In this document: positions 30,718 through 47,000 of the stretch, piece by piece
Numbering within the stretch: the stretch's first letter is position 1
How the letters are laid out: the number at the start of each line of letters is the position of its first letter
NCBI GenBank assembly: GCA_037074765.1
Contig: JBAMDO010000121.1
Location: 62,001 to 126,000 of the forward strand
Source: Mansonella perstans
Lineage: Eukaryota; Nematoda; Chromadorea; Rhabditida; Onchocercidae
Direction: 5' to 3'
DNA: 64,000 nucleotides
The notes under the pieces: model-generated
What the model saw: only the letters and a program-made list of their open reading frames with translations
Told to the model about the DNA's origin: nothing
The model's database searches: none
Program-made: the position numbers and the translations under genes

Positions 30718-33214
30718 ATGCCTTTGTCTTTATATGGTGCGCGGTTGGTATATTGTAGGCATATTTCACGTCGAAATATATCCGCTTTGTCGGATACCTT
30801 TAAACCTTTCAACTTTGTCAGTCGGGTAATCTCATATATTGATGAGGTGACAGGTGCTACAGAGATTCGTGATGCTCATGCAGCGCTAAAACAGGTCATT
30901 TTTTCAAAATATTTCTTGGGAATCCAACAGTTCTGGAGCACATTTTATGATGAACAGAGACACATTTGCAGTGTTGTTATGATGAAACTGTTTTGATTCC
31001 TGTATGGTCATACTTGGGTTGCAAGGTCACAATTTAGACTGGCAATTGCTGCACAGTGTTGAAAGCTCAATGAGAAGTATTTCCGTTTGATACTTTTCAC
31101 CATGTTGCTGTGTTATTTTGCTAGACAAATTGGAAAGAAATGTCCTGTATTAATAAACTAAGACGATTCGACAATATCTAATCTGGTGGGTGATGGAATG
31201 ATTTAATGGTTGATTTCAAGAAAGGACTGCTGGAAGACGTACGCACTTCTACATTTAACGTACGCAGAGATGAGTAGGCTGACGGGATTGGTACGAAATA
31301 GAATTCATGTGATGTAGAATTCTTATTAGGATTGTGCTTAGAACACAAGCATTAACGAATGATGTTGACAGTAATAAAACAATTTCAGAATGAAAAAAAA
31401 CTGCAAGATGCTCAGGCTTTACGACGTAAAAAACGTGATGAATTGGATACGTTACAAAATCGAATGAGAGAGATACACACTGAACTGGACAGATTTTCTC
31501 GTGGAGATGACAAGTGTGTCTTGCCGTTTTCTAGGCTATTTTTTGCCTTTTTTCAAAGTATTCCAAAAACTAACATCAGTTTTCCATTGACTTTGTCAGT
31601 ATTGCGCTATATTGTCCTTTATACGTAGATCGGTAACCAGTTTATTTTCTACTTTTAGTAAACCAGTAGTTTTTGGGAAAATCAAAACCTTGTCTGACGT
31701 AGTCGATTGCGTTGAAACATACATTTTCGGTTGATAATAGTCGTGGGACGAAATCACTTCATGATCAGTACACCGTGCACAAAAGGAAATGAAAGAAGGA
31801 TAAACAAAAATAGCAGTTCAAGATGTGCCGAAATTGCACTTAGTTCATTTCAAGTCTAGCCTCCCTACAAACAAATATCGTGGCTTTCCTTGTTTCTAAC
31901 ACCGGTGAATTTGTCGAAAATTCCAGGTATCTACGTTTGCTAACTGAAGAACATGCAGTCATAAAAAGTGAGCAACTTTTAATTGCCGAAGTTAGAAAAG
32001 CAGATGAAGCCGAAAAAGCGGCATTTGATGAATTGTCAAGCACGCTTCGGACCAGTCGCGCGAAGGAACAGGAACAGTTAGTTTTCTAAGCTCTCCGACA
32101 AAATAGTGAGATGTTCTTATTGTCGACGGTTTTTCATTCATCTTGCTTTGAATGTATGACCTTAGATGTCAGGTTATGCTAATACCTATTACTACCAAAC
32201 TAATTTTTTTCTATATTATTTTTCCCCTATTCTATTAAAATAGTTTAGATAGTAGCACCGTTTGATTCCGGGAATTGGATGTTTCAGATCGGATCGAATA
32301 AAAACCTGGACAATTATAGCTTCCACACTTGGTGCATTATTTGGAATTGTTGGCACATGGATAGCAAATGAGATTAGGATGCGTAAGATGAAAGAGCTTG
32401 TACCAGACTCTGCACTGTTAATGGCACTGGTAAAAAAAATGACGGCGTTGGTTGAGAAACAGCAGGATCAGGTAAGTCTGAAAATGTTGTTTTTCATTAC
32501 AGATTTTCAAGAACATAAATACTGCGTCTTGCCGAAAACTACGCATTGTCACTGCTGATATCATTATTAAATTAGTGAGAGATTTGAATTACGGCGCATC
32601 ATCTTACAATCGCTATCATTCTACTGTACCTTTGAATAAACTAGAAAGATTGATTTGTATCCTTAGCTTATAGATAACGCACTCGATACCAAAGCCACCA
32701 TCCAAAAAATAGGTTTCGTTGGTAGAATCATTCCTAAATCTCAGTAGCAGTTTCGCATTATGCTACTATGACGCTATCATAATATTAGGATGTTGTAGTA
32801 AGGTTGTCAAAATGACTGACTACTCTAGACAAAAAAAAAACATTTTAGATGGCTGCATTCATTACTGATATTAGAGAAGCGATGCATTTAAAAGCCGCCG
32901 AAGGGATGGTAATTGTTAATCCGAACAAGGATAACGCACTGTCCGAAACGATTGTCAACCTTCTACAAGAGCAGAATATAGTTTTAGCAAAGGAACTTGA
33001 TGCAGTAAAACGCCTGATAGCAATAGAGCTGAACACGAAAGCAGAAACACCAAATGTGGTCTACATTGGCAGTGATATGGAGGATCTCCTTAGTAAATCA
33101 GAGAAAAATATTGAATCCAAAATGAAGCTGCAGACACTTGTTGAAGTGGTTTTTCTATATACCCTCATAGCTGTATCTTTACCACTAATCTATGCTTTCT
33201 TTAAAGGACCTTAG
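30718..33214 (+). CDS. CCDC51: CCDC51/MITOK-like mitochondrial inner-membrane protein
   Basis: The vertebrate homologue (MITOK, CCDC51) is the pore-forming part of the mitochondrial ATP-sensitive K+ channel. Five exons: 30718-30894, 31389-31513, 31927-32076, 32288-32471, 32849-33214; phases agree and give 333 aa. The N-terminus MPLSLYGARLVYCRHISRRN is basic and free of acidic residues, as in a matrix targeting peptide. Residues about 60-150 form a charged coiled coil (ALRRKKRDELDTLQNRMREI, EEHAVIKSEQLLIAEVRKAD). The first membrane segment is TWTIIASTLGALFGIVGTWI, matching the family's conserved segment. The second, near the C-terminus, is VVFLYTLIAVSLPLIYAFF, followed by KGP and the stop. The order coiled coil, TM1, coiled coil, TM2 is that of CCDC51. 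Channel function in nematodes is inferred, not shown. The gene is convergent with MetAP2. Confidence 0.88.
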
Positions 33215-33386
33215 GGTATTAGTGGTAGTAGTATACCGCTTTTGTTTTAAAAAATCGGGCATGTCGTTCATTGCCTTTACGGGTATTCAAAAAAATTACA
33301 TACGATATTCAGAAATTGTCAAGCAGAACGGTTTTTTGTTTTGTTTAATGTAATATTCGAGCTCCTAGAATGAATGGCTAGTTGCA

Positions 33387-33392
33387 AATAAA
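33387..33392 (+). terminator. Poly(A) signal of the MITOK-like gene
   Basis: A canonical aataaa lies about 175 nt after the stop codon and before the convergent MetAP2 gene. Confidence 0.5.
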
Positions 33393-33662
33393 ATTGCCTA
33401 TAGTTCATCATGAGGGTATTCTAAACAAGGATGCGCCTATGCGTATGAATCATTCCAGAAAGTTTTTATCAAATTAGGATATGTACTGTCCGTCTAAGTC
33501 TAGAGTCACGGTAACTCTGGATTGTGAAGGATTTCATTTATAAGTCTTCACAGTGATGCAGTTATGAAATGACAAATGAATGATCTTCATTTAAACATAT
33601 GATCTTTATCCTATCAGGAAAAAAAGAACAAGACAGTAGGGATAGAAACCTTCCAATGAAAC

Positions 33663-36190
<2,528 letters not shown>

Positions 36191-36385
36191 CTATAAATAA
36201 CTCTGTTAACTTGATAAGCAAGCATGAAACGACCACTCCTTATGATTTGTAGTAATGTAATAAAATTATGAGTGATCATATGTTAGAACTTCATGTCATG
36301 TTACCAGGTCATCTATTGAATGACCTAAACAACTATAGAGTATGCAAAATGATTTAATTGTTGAAATTATTTGCTTTTTGATGAG

Positions 36386-36610
36386 AAAGAGAGGTTGTGG
36401 GTTTACCACATAATTCCGTCAATATCTGCTGAAAAGACTGGAGCAGTCGCATTCCTAGAAAGGGAACTAAATAAACAAGAATTCTATCATGAAAATATCA
36501 CCAATTCATATGTCAAATTCATCAAACCTTTGTTTTTAGGATTTTTCTTCTTTTGGGCATTCATTGCAATATTATGCTCGTATTTACTAACTGAAATACA
36601 ATTATATTAA
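36386..36610 (+). other. Candidate terminal exon of a small tail-anchored membrane protein
   Basis: After a possible acceptor (ctttttgatgag) the frame runs 74 codons to TAA without a methionine. It reads KERLWVYHIIPSISAEKTGA, then a charged part (AFLERELNKQEFYHENIT), then a hydrophobic segment IKPLFLGFFFFWAFIAILCS near the C-terminus. An 11-codon ATG exon at 36222-36254 (MKRPLLMICSN, donor gtaata) would join in phase. No family was recognised, and chance occurrence in AT-rich DNA is possible. Confidence 0.3.
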
Positions 36611-36983
36611 AGCTCTAAAAATAAATGAAAATATAACATATCGCTATATAAATTTATGTATAAACATAGGAATGAAAATAGTTCATGAGAAAAAAAAAAA
36701 AAAAAACACTTCCGTACATTTAAACAATAAAAATATATCTATTTGCCAATTATATATCTACACAAATGCATTATAACATAATGAATAACAAGGAATTGTT
36801 AGAAATGAAATTTTTATAATTTCAAAGAGAATCATAACCTAGCAGTTTCCTTTTATTTCTTATATGATAATATTCTATATTCAAGAAATTATCGACAGGC
36901 TACCCAAAATCACCAAAATTGTTCATAGTTCATCAAATGAGTGCAGTCTATTTCTTCAATGACAGAGTGCATGTGTGATTGAT

Positions 36984-36985
<2 letters not shown>

Positions 36986-37032
<47 letters not shown>
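36986..37032. repeat. (AG)n microsatellite
   Basis: About 23 AG dinucleotides in a row, then agaaagagagagaaaag. It is pure enough to be length-polymorphic. Confidence 0.9.
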
Positions 37033-37043
<11 letters not shown>

Positions 37044-37151
37044 AAAGGGTGAAAGTTAACCTTCCCTCCATTACAAATATAAAATCCTAAAAACAATAAT
37101 TATTACAACTATCAATTTCTTCCCTTCTGTAAACTAAAAGTGTAAAAAGGT

Positions 37152-37156
37152 ACACA

Positions 37157-37190
<34 letters not shown>

Positions 37191-37199
37191 ACACACACA
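37152..37199. repeat. (CA)n microsatellite
   Basis: About 22 CA units with one interruption (cacatacaca), some 120 bp downstream of the AG array. Confidence 0.9.
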
Positions 37200-39329
37200 T
37201 CCACATACCAAACTACTCAAATCTTTGCATCCAAATTTGTTCGGTCGCTCTGTATCACGATAATGACGACTAATGAAAGTCTTTCGTTCAATTGCATTCT
37301 TTTATACTCATTGATACATCAAAAGATGAACAATGATAAGGGAAATGAATTAAAAGTTAGTATCGATAATAATATTAAACTTTTCCAAACAGCTATAACC
37401 TTCCATCTTACTAGAACATCATAATTTTAGAGGTTATTCTCAAATACAGAGACGATAATTTTCATTATAATTTCACAATTTTATAGCATAGGGCGATAAG
37501 TGATATTCGGTTTGTTAGTAAATAGACGCATGGTGTGATGCAGCTATTCGGTAGGGATCAAAAGGTGCATTTAAAGGACTGGTTATTTTTTTGATGTTCT
37601 ATGATTTTAATTTACAGTTCAGAGGAAGGAAATTAATTTTGTCTTTTTTCTCACCGAACGCATTGTTTATGCTATCATTGAAGCTATTGATTTGGTGAAT
37701 CCTAGATAGATAGATAGTTCTTCTAGTGATCTCGAGATAACATATGATGACCTCTAGTCAAATGATCCGATGATCCTTGAATCAAATCAGAAGCAGCAAG
37801 ATTTCAGTGCAAATAAAAAAAAGTGAAGAATACTTCATTGGTTTTTGAATTCTGGAATAGGGTTTGAAATGCGCAAGTAACAAGACCCTCAAGTTTTATT
37901 TATTAGCTGAAATTTTGGGCAAGTAGTGTGAAGTTCTGAGCACAATCATCTTGAAATGAACTATGGAACGGATAGAGATTAATCTTTTCTCTTCCCACTT
38001 AAAGACCAGATATTCCGGATCTCGTCTACACATGAAATTTCTGTATCTCAGCTGTATCTTCTTTATTTTGGACTTTTATACCTTTGACTCTGACCGAAGC
38101 CAGAGAGCAGTCATCAGCCATAAAATTCCATTCAATCATTCATTGGTTGTGGCTCATTTACCCTATCTTGTAAAAGATTAAAGTTACGATTGCATACTTC
38201 TTTCAGTAAATCTGTAATCATTTTTGCAAAAATCTACAAAATTACAAGAATATCAAAAATATCTAGGACAAATTACAATGCATAATCTTTTTATGGAAGT
38301 ACGAAACACATAGAAATTATAGCTATAGAAAATATTCGAGAGAATCAACGATTACACGCAACTACGCTTGATCACATAATGAAATTGTTAAGATAACTGA
38401 GCCTTGCACATATTCGAAATGTTATAAAATATTACTCAAAGAACATAATTAATAAGGAAATTAATTATTCATCTACTTCACACACTAGAAAAAAAAATGC
38501 ATATCAGCGGCAAGTATACAGGAACAAATACCACTATGTTTGATTGTAGCTCACTTAACGGTTTAGCTGTATTCATAGTAACAGCAAACTTAAAAGAATG
38601 TTCTAAGATAGCAATGGAAGACAGAAATATTATTTTATAAAAAGAAATTCGTAAAAAATATAAATTAACCAAATATGTAAAAATGAAAAAAGGAAATTTT
38701 ATTTTTTCCCACTCAGTCCAATTTGAATATCAAATGAAATCAGTTAGTTACCAACCAACTAAGCACGTAATGGTACTAATAAATAGAGTGGAATGGTCAC
38801 GTATGTGCTACATATGTGACCTTCAACAACTATTTACTAAACTGGGAAGTTGGGATGGATGTTAGATGGAAGCATGTTTTTACAAAACTAAATAAATGAG
38901 AATAATCTAAAATCTAAATCTTGTAAATCATTTTCTGTTTTATGTCTATTTTGATAATCATAAATTCATAAATTATTAATTTATAAATTATTAATTCGGT
39001 GAACGGCAAACTTACAGTGCATGGAAGGGAAACAAGAGTGATAGATGTTTAGGAGTCATCCTTTATAGGAATTTGCTCAAGGAAAAAACTGTAACTATAT
39101 ATTACATATATTACAAAGTGAGATTGAAAAAGAATTTAGTATTCACGAAAACTGTGCGATCTTTGATGAGTATACAACAGCGTACACATTACCTAATCAT
39201 AGGCGACCATCAGCATACAAATCTTGCATTACACTTTCTACTGTTCAAAAATATTTCTTCCATGCGACAAACAAATGCAGATTCTAATCTGATTCCATGC
39301 ATGTAAACATTTGCCAGACGTTGATAAAT

Positions 39330-40963
39330 TTAGAAGCCTTCATCCCAACCAGAGAACTCATCAGGTGGCACGTCTTGTTCCGGTGGGTAACTGTCAAAGT
39401 TCGTTACATCCGATGGACTTGCGACTTTTGGCACAATTGGTGCTTTCAAAGTTCGTGACCTCAAGCCTTCCCAGTCGAAACCCATAAACCACCTTAAAAA
39501 AAATATGCTGTCCGAAAATTTCTTTTCAGATAAGGAACACACATCTTTAGAATCACCTTCCAATTACTTCATGAAGAACCATGTTTTTTTGACTCGAGTC
39601 AAACAACCAAATGTCACTGGTAATCAAATAAAAGAAAGTTAATTTATTTCCATCAACTAATTAAACTAAAAAAGTAAACGGCATACCTATGTTTACGGAT
39701 ATCACCAATACCTCCACTACCACAACCAAGGCGTTCGCCAGGATTGTCCTTGCAAAGTTTCTTTACAAGAGCCGTTGCTGTCTTCCCAATTCGTCGGTTT
39801 GGAATTTCCAAGGCATCCACGCCTTTCAATATCAGTGTGTAAGTTTTCATTGGATCTGCGGCCTAAGAAAATAAACAGGAAACCTAACCATCTTTCTTCA
39901 CGCCTCAAAATCTAGTGGGTAGTTTCTGCTAGTTTTTCCAAAAGTTTTTTTTTTCTATTATTTCATTTGCTTCTGCACATACTTCAAAATTTGATCAACT
40001 AGCTAACAATAAGTTTACCTGAAACGGTGGACGACCGAGCATTAATTCACAAATATAAATTCCTAATGCCCAGTAATCAGCTGCCTGGTCATGTCCCTTG
40101 TTAAGGATAATTTCAGGTGAAACATATTCCGGCGTACCACAGAAAGTCCATGTTTTACGCCCACTCGCCAACTTCTTCGCGAAACCAAAGTCAACCTATT
40201 AAATGTTAACTGAACTGGCAGCAGCAAGATGATGACAAAAATGTGTCATATAAAACAAAAAATGTATAAATGAAACAAAAATATACCATGAATAATAGAT
40301 GACACTTACAAGTTTGAGATATCCTGTCTGGGTAAGTAAGCAGTTCTCTGGCTTTAAATCACGGTAAACAATGTTTTTTCTGTGTAGATATTCAAGGGCC
40401 TCCAAAACACAAGCAACGTAAAATCGCGCGGTATAGTCATCAAAATGTCCTCTGTCTCGAAGCGTAGTCCACAACTCACCACCCAAACAAACTTCCATTA
40501 ACATATAAACGTATTTAGCGTCACGAAATGTTGTATACAATCTAGAAAACAATGATGCAATCTCAGTAAAATTAGAACTGGGTGACTGCTTCATGATTTA
40601 AATAATGATGAAACGTACAAAATTACATATAAATTCTAAAATTAGCCAGTGGCACATCTTTCGAATTACCTAACAATCCAATCTGAACGGGTTTCCATCA
40701 TAATATTCCTCTCCGCAAAAATGTGCTCTTGTTGCCTTGTATCTACAATATGCTTCTTTTTCAAAGCTTTCAATGCAAATGTCCGCATTTTGTCGCCGCT
40801 GATGCAAACCTAAATCATCTTTTTTCATGTGATATCAATTAATTTGACATGGGAGCAACTTAGATACCTCAAAATATAGAAATTTCGACAGACCCATGGA
40901 AAAATTAAACACATATTCTCTAAGCAATGAAAAACACTACTGAATAGATTGCCATATGTAACT

Positions 40964-41003
<40 letters not shown>

Positions 41004-44000
41004 CTAACCGGCTAAGCAAAGAAAGCCAAACCATTAACATAACAAGGACAAAAACAAAATGATGAATACTGTTAGTTTTTCGAATAACAACATGCATAGG
41101 CGCAGTGATAACAGCTTTTATCTTTGAATAAAGTGACAGTTAATAACAAATTAAACCACAACTTCAAGCTAAAATGGAAGACAAGTCAAAAAATTTCGTT
41201 ATCTAAAATACGAACCAATTCAACACGACCAAAACCTCCAACACCAAGTGTAACAATCCTTTTCAAATTTCTTAAATGCAAATCAGCAAATTCTTTCTCC
41301 AGAGCAGTCTTTTTTGGAGATGGTGGCTCAGGTAGAACACTGAAATAAAATGTTTATGTAACGCCACCAACTACATAGCACCTTCTATCTAAAAAGGAAT
41401 GCAAAAATCCGTGGAGAAAAAGACTGCTCACACCGTGGCTCTCCTTTGTGAATCTCCGTAGTCGCGATTTAAGGCTTCAAGATCACCAATTAGTTTTGTG
41501 AATGACTCTCTGTCAAGTGTCAAAACTTCTACACCTGGATTAATTGCGATGATACTTGCAGTTCTTACCTGAAAAAAAAAAAAAAAAAAAAAAAAAAAAC
41601 TTATATTGAAAGAAAAAGAACAACAAAACTAGATAATATTAAAATACTGTTGCATATAAGCATACCTCTTCACCAAGAAGTGCCTTTTCACCAAAAAAGT
41701 CGCCCTGCTTTAAAATACGTATTTCTCGAGGCTCGGGTTCATCTTCAATTTGCTGCGTAACACGAACCTGACCACTCGTAAGAATGAAGAATGTGTCGCC
41801 CTCAAACAAAATTTTTTTTAGGAAGTTCAACATAATACTACTAGTAAGAATGAATTAATTTTACCCAATCAAAATTATCAAATCCGTCCGAGAGATTCCA
41901 CGAACCAATATATTTACCTGAAAAAATCAGAAACAAACCTTCTCTCCTTCTCGAATAATGTAATTCCCACCAGAATAATAATCTTGGTCCAAAACATCAG
42001 CAATTTTCGATATTCGATCTTCCGATAAATTTTCAAATAAAGAGACCTGCAGTAACGAACTGGTAATTCTAAATTACAGTTCTATATTACTATTAATTAG
42101 AAAGACTGAACTACCTGTTACACTACCATGATACTTTTGATACTATTACCAGGAGACTCAGTAACTTCCATAAACTGAATTCTAACTGCTATTCAAAAAA
42201 TGGTGATGCAATATGCACACTTTTCAAAATAACACTGAACATAAACAAACTTTGCTAAGAAATGCCATTAATTGTGCATGTCTTTCCATACCCAAACGCA
42301 TAGTAATCATTTGAAAGACAGAACGATCCAACACCCATAACTGAACATCAGATAATGCTTGCACAGATGCTGTTCTAAAAATATATTTTCTCTCCAAAAC
42401 ATACCTGACCTTAAGACATTGCTACATTGCTTCCTGCAATCTTAGCCTTTTGAAAAGTTTTTTTTTTCAAACGATGAAAAAACTTTCAGAGATGTAAAGC
42501 ATCCGAAAAAGTTTTGAGATCACGGAAATAAAAAGTTTAGAAATAGAGATATGCGTAGACGTTTTGAAATCTTCATAGAGAATATATTACAAAGAACAGC
42601 AAAAAATTCCACCCAAGACAAAAACGCACTGATTCCCAATAATTTGAGACAACTTACCTAACACAGTTATAAAGAATAGCAAGTTCTCCCATAACGACTC
42701 CTGCACCCATCTTTCCCAATACACTACCTTCGCGTGATACTTGAAGCTGTCCTTCTGAAATGGCATTTCAGATCAGTAATTTCATCCAACTTAAATATTT
42801 TCATCTAACGATAACATTATATCAATATCTTGCTTTGTTGGTTATTCCAAAAGACACGAAAAAATAGGAAAAATAATTTTTCCCAAAATACTATTAAGCA
42901 AAAAAATACAATCTAAAAAAAGCGAATGAAAACCAAACCTGCAACAACAAACAGTCGATCTCCAGGCTCACCCTCCTGTATGATCCACTGACCTGCACGA
43001 GCGCGCATCTCATACATGCATTCTACCAGCTCTATAACTTGCTCTTTAGCAAGCTGTCGCAAGAAATCATTCTTCTGGACTGCATCCCGAATAAGTTGTT
43101 TCGAACTGAATTGAAATGCTATCGGTAAACCGATGATGCTTTCGTAAAATATAAGCTACTAGAATAGCTCTTCTCCATTCAACGAATGCTTTTTAGAATA
43201 GCGAAATCAATGACTGCAGTGGTATTTTTGCCACGAATTAATGTGAATTAATTAGTGAGCCATTTTAGTAATATGAATATGTTATCTGTGTTATTATTTC
43301 CTTTTACTAGTTTTGCTGTCCTTACGGTTATTATAAGCTCAAATTAAAGAAAAAAATAAATATTTATTCTAAAAAATAAATATCAACAATAATTATTATG
43401 TTTTATTGTTTATTATGTTTATTGTTATTATTATTAATAATAACGTTTTTATGTTTTATTATTATGCCTAAAAATAATGTAAATCAATTAGTTTTATTTC
43501 TACAAAGTTTGCTAACAAGTGAATATTAGTGATGGCAATTTTACGTGATCCGGCGCTACATCGTTCACTATACAGCTTCAGTACAATTAACTACTATTTT
43601 TGAAGTTCTGCTTCTTAGCACTTTGTAAGGACGCACGAAACATTTAAATTAAATCTCCGCATCTGTTTACGATATAGAGGCAAAGTTATTTCTTAAAATC
43701 GGTTTGCTTTACAAAGTAGTCAAGTATTAAAGAGTATCAGCAAACTGTACGAACCCAGCAGATTTCGGATGATGTTGCAAGGTAGTTTTCTGCGTATCCA
43801 GATTAGAAGGTTCTGCAGATACTGCCATTTTCTTGGAACGAATACCATCATCAGTAGTTGGCAACACCGCCTTCTGCTGAAGCTCAGTTCGCAACTCCTC
43901 AGTACCCCAAGAAGCCTGCGAGTAACAAATTCAATAATGTATAACCAAATAAAGCTACGGAAAATACAGTACAATGAGTACTGCAGGAGAACATACCTTA

Positions 44001-47000
44001 TGAATACTGTTAATTGCTGCAACGGATTGTGTTTTCTGATCAAGTACAGAACGAAGTTTGTCACATTCTGACTGAAAATAATCAAATGAATATCAATTTA
44101 AAAATTACGAAAACATTATTGAGTCACCATAATGTAACATAAATTATCAAATTTTCACAAATGACAGTTCTAAAGTATAACTTTCTGAAAGTATGAAACC
44201 AAATCCCGGAATTTTAAAATACAAAAATTAATCCACTTTCTTTATATTAGAAGAACATACCTGCAATGTCCTCACTTCTTTTTCTAGTTCATTGATCCTT
44301 TTCAATTGTGTTTCCACGGTATTTTGCTGCTGTCGAATTTGACGTTCTTTTTTCTCAATAGTTTCCTCCAGTTGAGGAATAAGCTTCTGGATTTCATTAG
44401 CATCATAAGTCCGTGTGCCTATTTGTATCTAAAAAACAATAAATTTTAAAATGACCTGGAACCTGACTTTCCTTCATTTCATTTTTCTGGTCACATGGAA
44501 AAGCTATTCCTTGCGTCATACTTTTTTTTGGAAAACAATCTTTTAAGTTCGTGACAACATACTTCAAAATCAAACAACAGCACTTATTATTCCACTAATT
44601 AAATGCAGAGTAAAACACCTTTCTCACCATTATTTCACAGCTGAGAAATTAACTGAAGAATTGAGCTTCTGACTGTCTTATGTGCTGCTTTTGTATCATC
44701 TCTATTTTCGTTAATTATAAATGATAAATATTCGTGCGAAATAACAAAGGAACTTTACTAGTATCACTTTTTTTTTTTTTTTTTCGCTTACTTGTAACCA
44801 TTTTTTCACTTTCACCATCCATTCAATGATTAAAAATTGAATTTTTTATCTTAGCAAGTAGCTTGATAGTTTGATAAAAAACTATACTGTTTGTAAATTT
44901 CGTAGCAAATTGATAGTTGGTAAAATTTCACTTGATCCCTTTATTTTTTTTTTTTTTCCGATGTCACAAAGAATTTAGTGAAAGCTTACACAAGCTGTGC
45001 TGAGCATATGGGAACAAAGCTTCAAAAAAAAGAGTAAGATTGAGGAGAGCGACGCTTCTTGTTATTTCTGGACTCTGCAACCTGATTGATTGATGAGAAC
45101 TAATTCATTAGCAAATTTGTTTACAAGATTGAATTCGTTAAAAGCTGTTACAGAGCAGTACCAATATTAACCAGTCAATAACAAATGATCATAAATCCAA
45201 TAAGTTAAGCAAACGAAACAAATGTGCACCTGTTTTTGCACATAAAAATATCCAGAGTGTTCGTTTTATGTTCATAAACTAATTAATTAAAGATAATACT
45301 TCGCTAAGTTATCATCTAGCTGCCACGAAGTAAGAGAATGTCTAACAAAAAAAACAATTAAGCACCCCATTTCTCATTTCTCCAAATACCCTGTCTAATT
45401 TACACTGTGGCTCTGACTTGTGAATTTTCGCTTAATTTCAACATGAAACATTAAAGAAAGAATGGACAATAAACTAAAAATTAAAATTGTACACCACATG
45501 TCAGGTATGTCAGTACGCGCACAAAAAAAAAACTGGAAAAAACAAATTGCAAAAAGGCTAAAAAAAATCAGTGATACCGAAATATGGCCATGCTTCAGCA
45601 GAATAATCCAAAAAAAAAAAAACCCTTTGATAAATGTTCAATGTCAACGATGATTTCACCAATGCTATATTAAAATAATTAATGAGCATCTGCTCATCAC
45701 TTAAACTCTAGCTGTACCTCTGTTCCAGTCCTGGTAAATATCCAAAAAAAAGAAAGTGTTGGCATATTCATCAATTTTCAAACTTTGGACAAAAAGTAAT
45801 AGTTGTAAAAAAAGTCTCTCTAAATACATGTTACATATGACCAACATGGAGGCAAAATAATATGTGTACGCAATCTCTAAACTAATCAGACAATTTTGAA
45901 GCCTGACGAGTAATTTCTACAAGTATGAAATTTAAAAATTTACAAAAGTTCACTTTGTGTAACTAAAATAAGCTAATTTCAATTAGGAAACAATGAAATA
46001 TATAAATGACTTCTTTAAGCGTATTAATTTTTTGAAACTTATTGTAACTTACTTAATACTGTTATCAAATGGTTATCTTTCTTGTTGTTCTTAAAATCAT
46101 ATACAAGCAAAGTTTCATTTCATTTTTTTTTTTACGTCAACTTAAAATCAGAATGAAAATTTTTCCTTTCTTAGATCGTTCGTTGTATCAGTCAATCAGA
46201 TTAAGAAAAAAAAAAAAAAAAAAAGACCGTTGAAGCTATTGAATGCAGGAGATGATGGAATGAACTATGTTGAAAAAAAAATTAACAGCAAAGAAAACCT
46301 GAACAAATGGGGCCGAATGTTGCAACATGGTTCCAAGCCACGTGATGTAAGAAGCAATTTAGCTGGCAAGAAGCAATCGGTTCAGTCTTGATTTCAATCT
46401 TGACTCCCTGATCTAGACCGCTCCGATTCGGAACACTATTCGGATCATGCTAGTACCAAATGCTGCAACCAACCCACCAACCATATTTATGCATCCGAAC
46501 GAGCTTTGATGAAGTAATGCGCACAAATAAACAGTTACAGCAACGTTTCTGCAACATTATTGCAGCAAAATATTAAAAAAACACTACCCAATGCAGCGTG
46601 TTTCAAAGCTTCGAGAAAAATGACGAGGGGACACAAATTTTTCCTATCGTCGCCCTTCCTTCCTTCCTTGCGCTATATGCATATATATACAAAGGAGACT
46701 ACTCAACACAGCGGCACACATATATGTGTACACACTTACATATGTATTACATTTACTTAGGGCTAGCCAAACAAATGTTTCGTTCATTAGCCAAGAGATA
46801 ATATTGTACAAAATCAGCCAAATAAATGTTTCGTTCATTAGCCAAGAGATAATATTGTACAAAATCAGCCAAATAAATGTTTCGTTCATTAGCCAAACTA
46901 AATAAATAATATTGTTTGGACAAAAAACTATACAAAAGAATATGCTTATTGTGTTATGAATGTGAAATGTTAACGGCATTTTAAAGCTTACAAAAAATGC

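Larger units (their letters stand above)
36191..39329. other. Region between MetAP2 and PKG 3' end
   Basis: It should contain the missing MetAP2 first exon and promoter and the PKG 3' UTR. Seen here are one candidate exon on the plus strand (36386-36610), a GA array (36986-37032) and a CA array (37155-37199). Other open stretches (37963-38181, 38478-38672, 38683-38865, 39073-39306) have no splice context or similarity. Confidence 0.45.

Noticed and set aside
42120..42180. Possible PKG exon reading [11 protein letters not shown] on the minus strand
   Set aside because: The flanking exons join in phase to give FLSKVSLFENL, which matches cyclic-nucleotide site spacing; the segment is not needed and ends in a stop.
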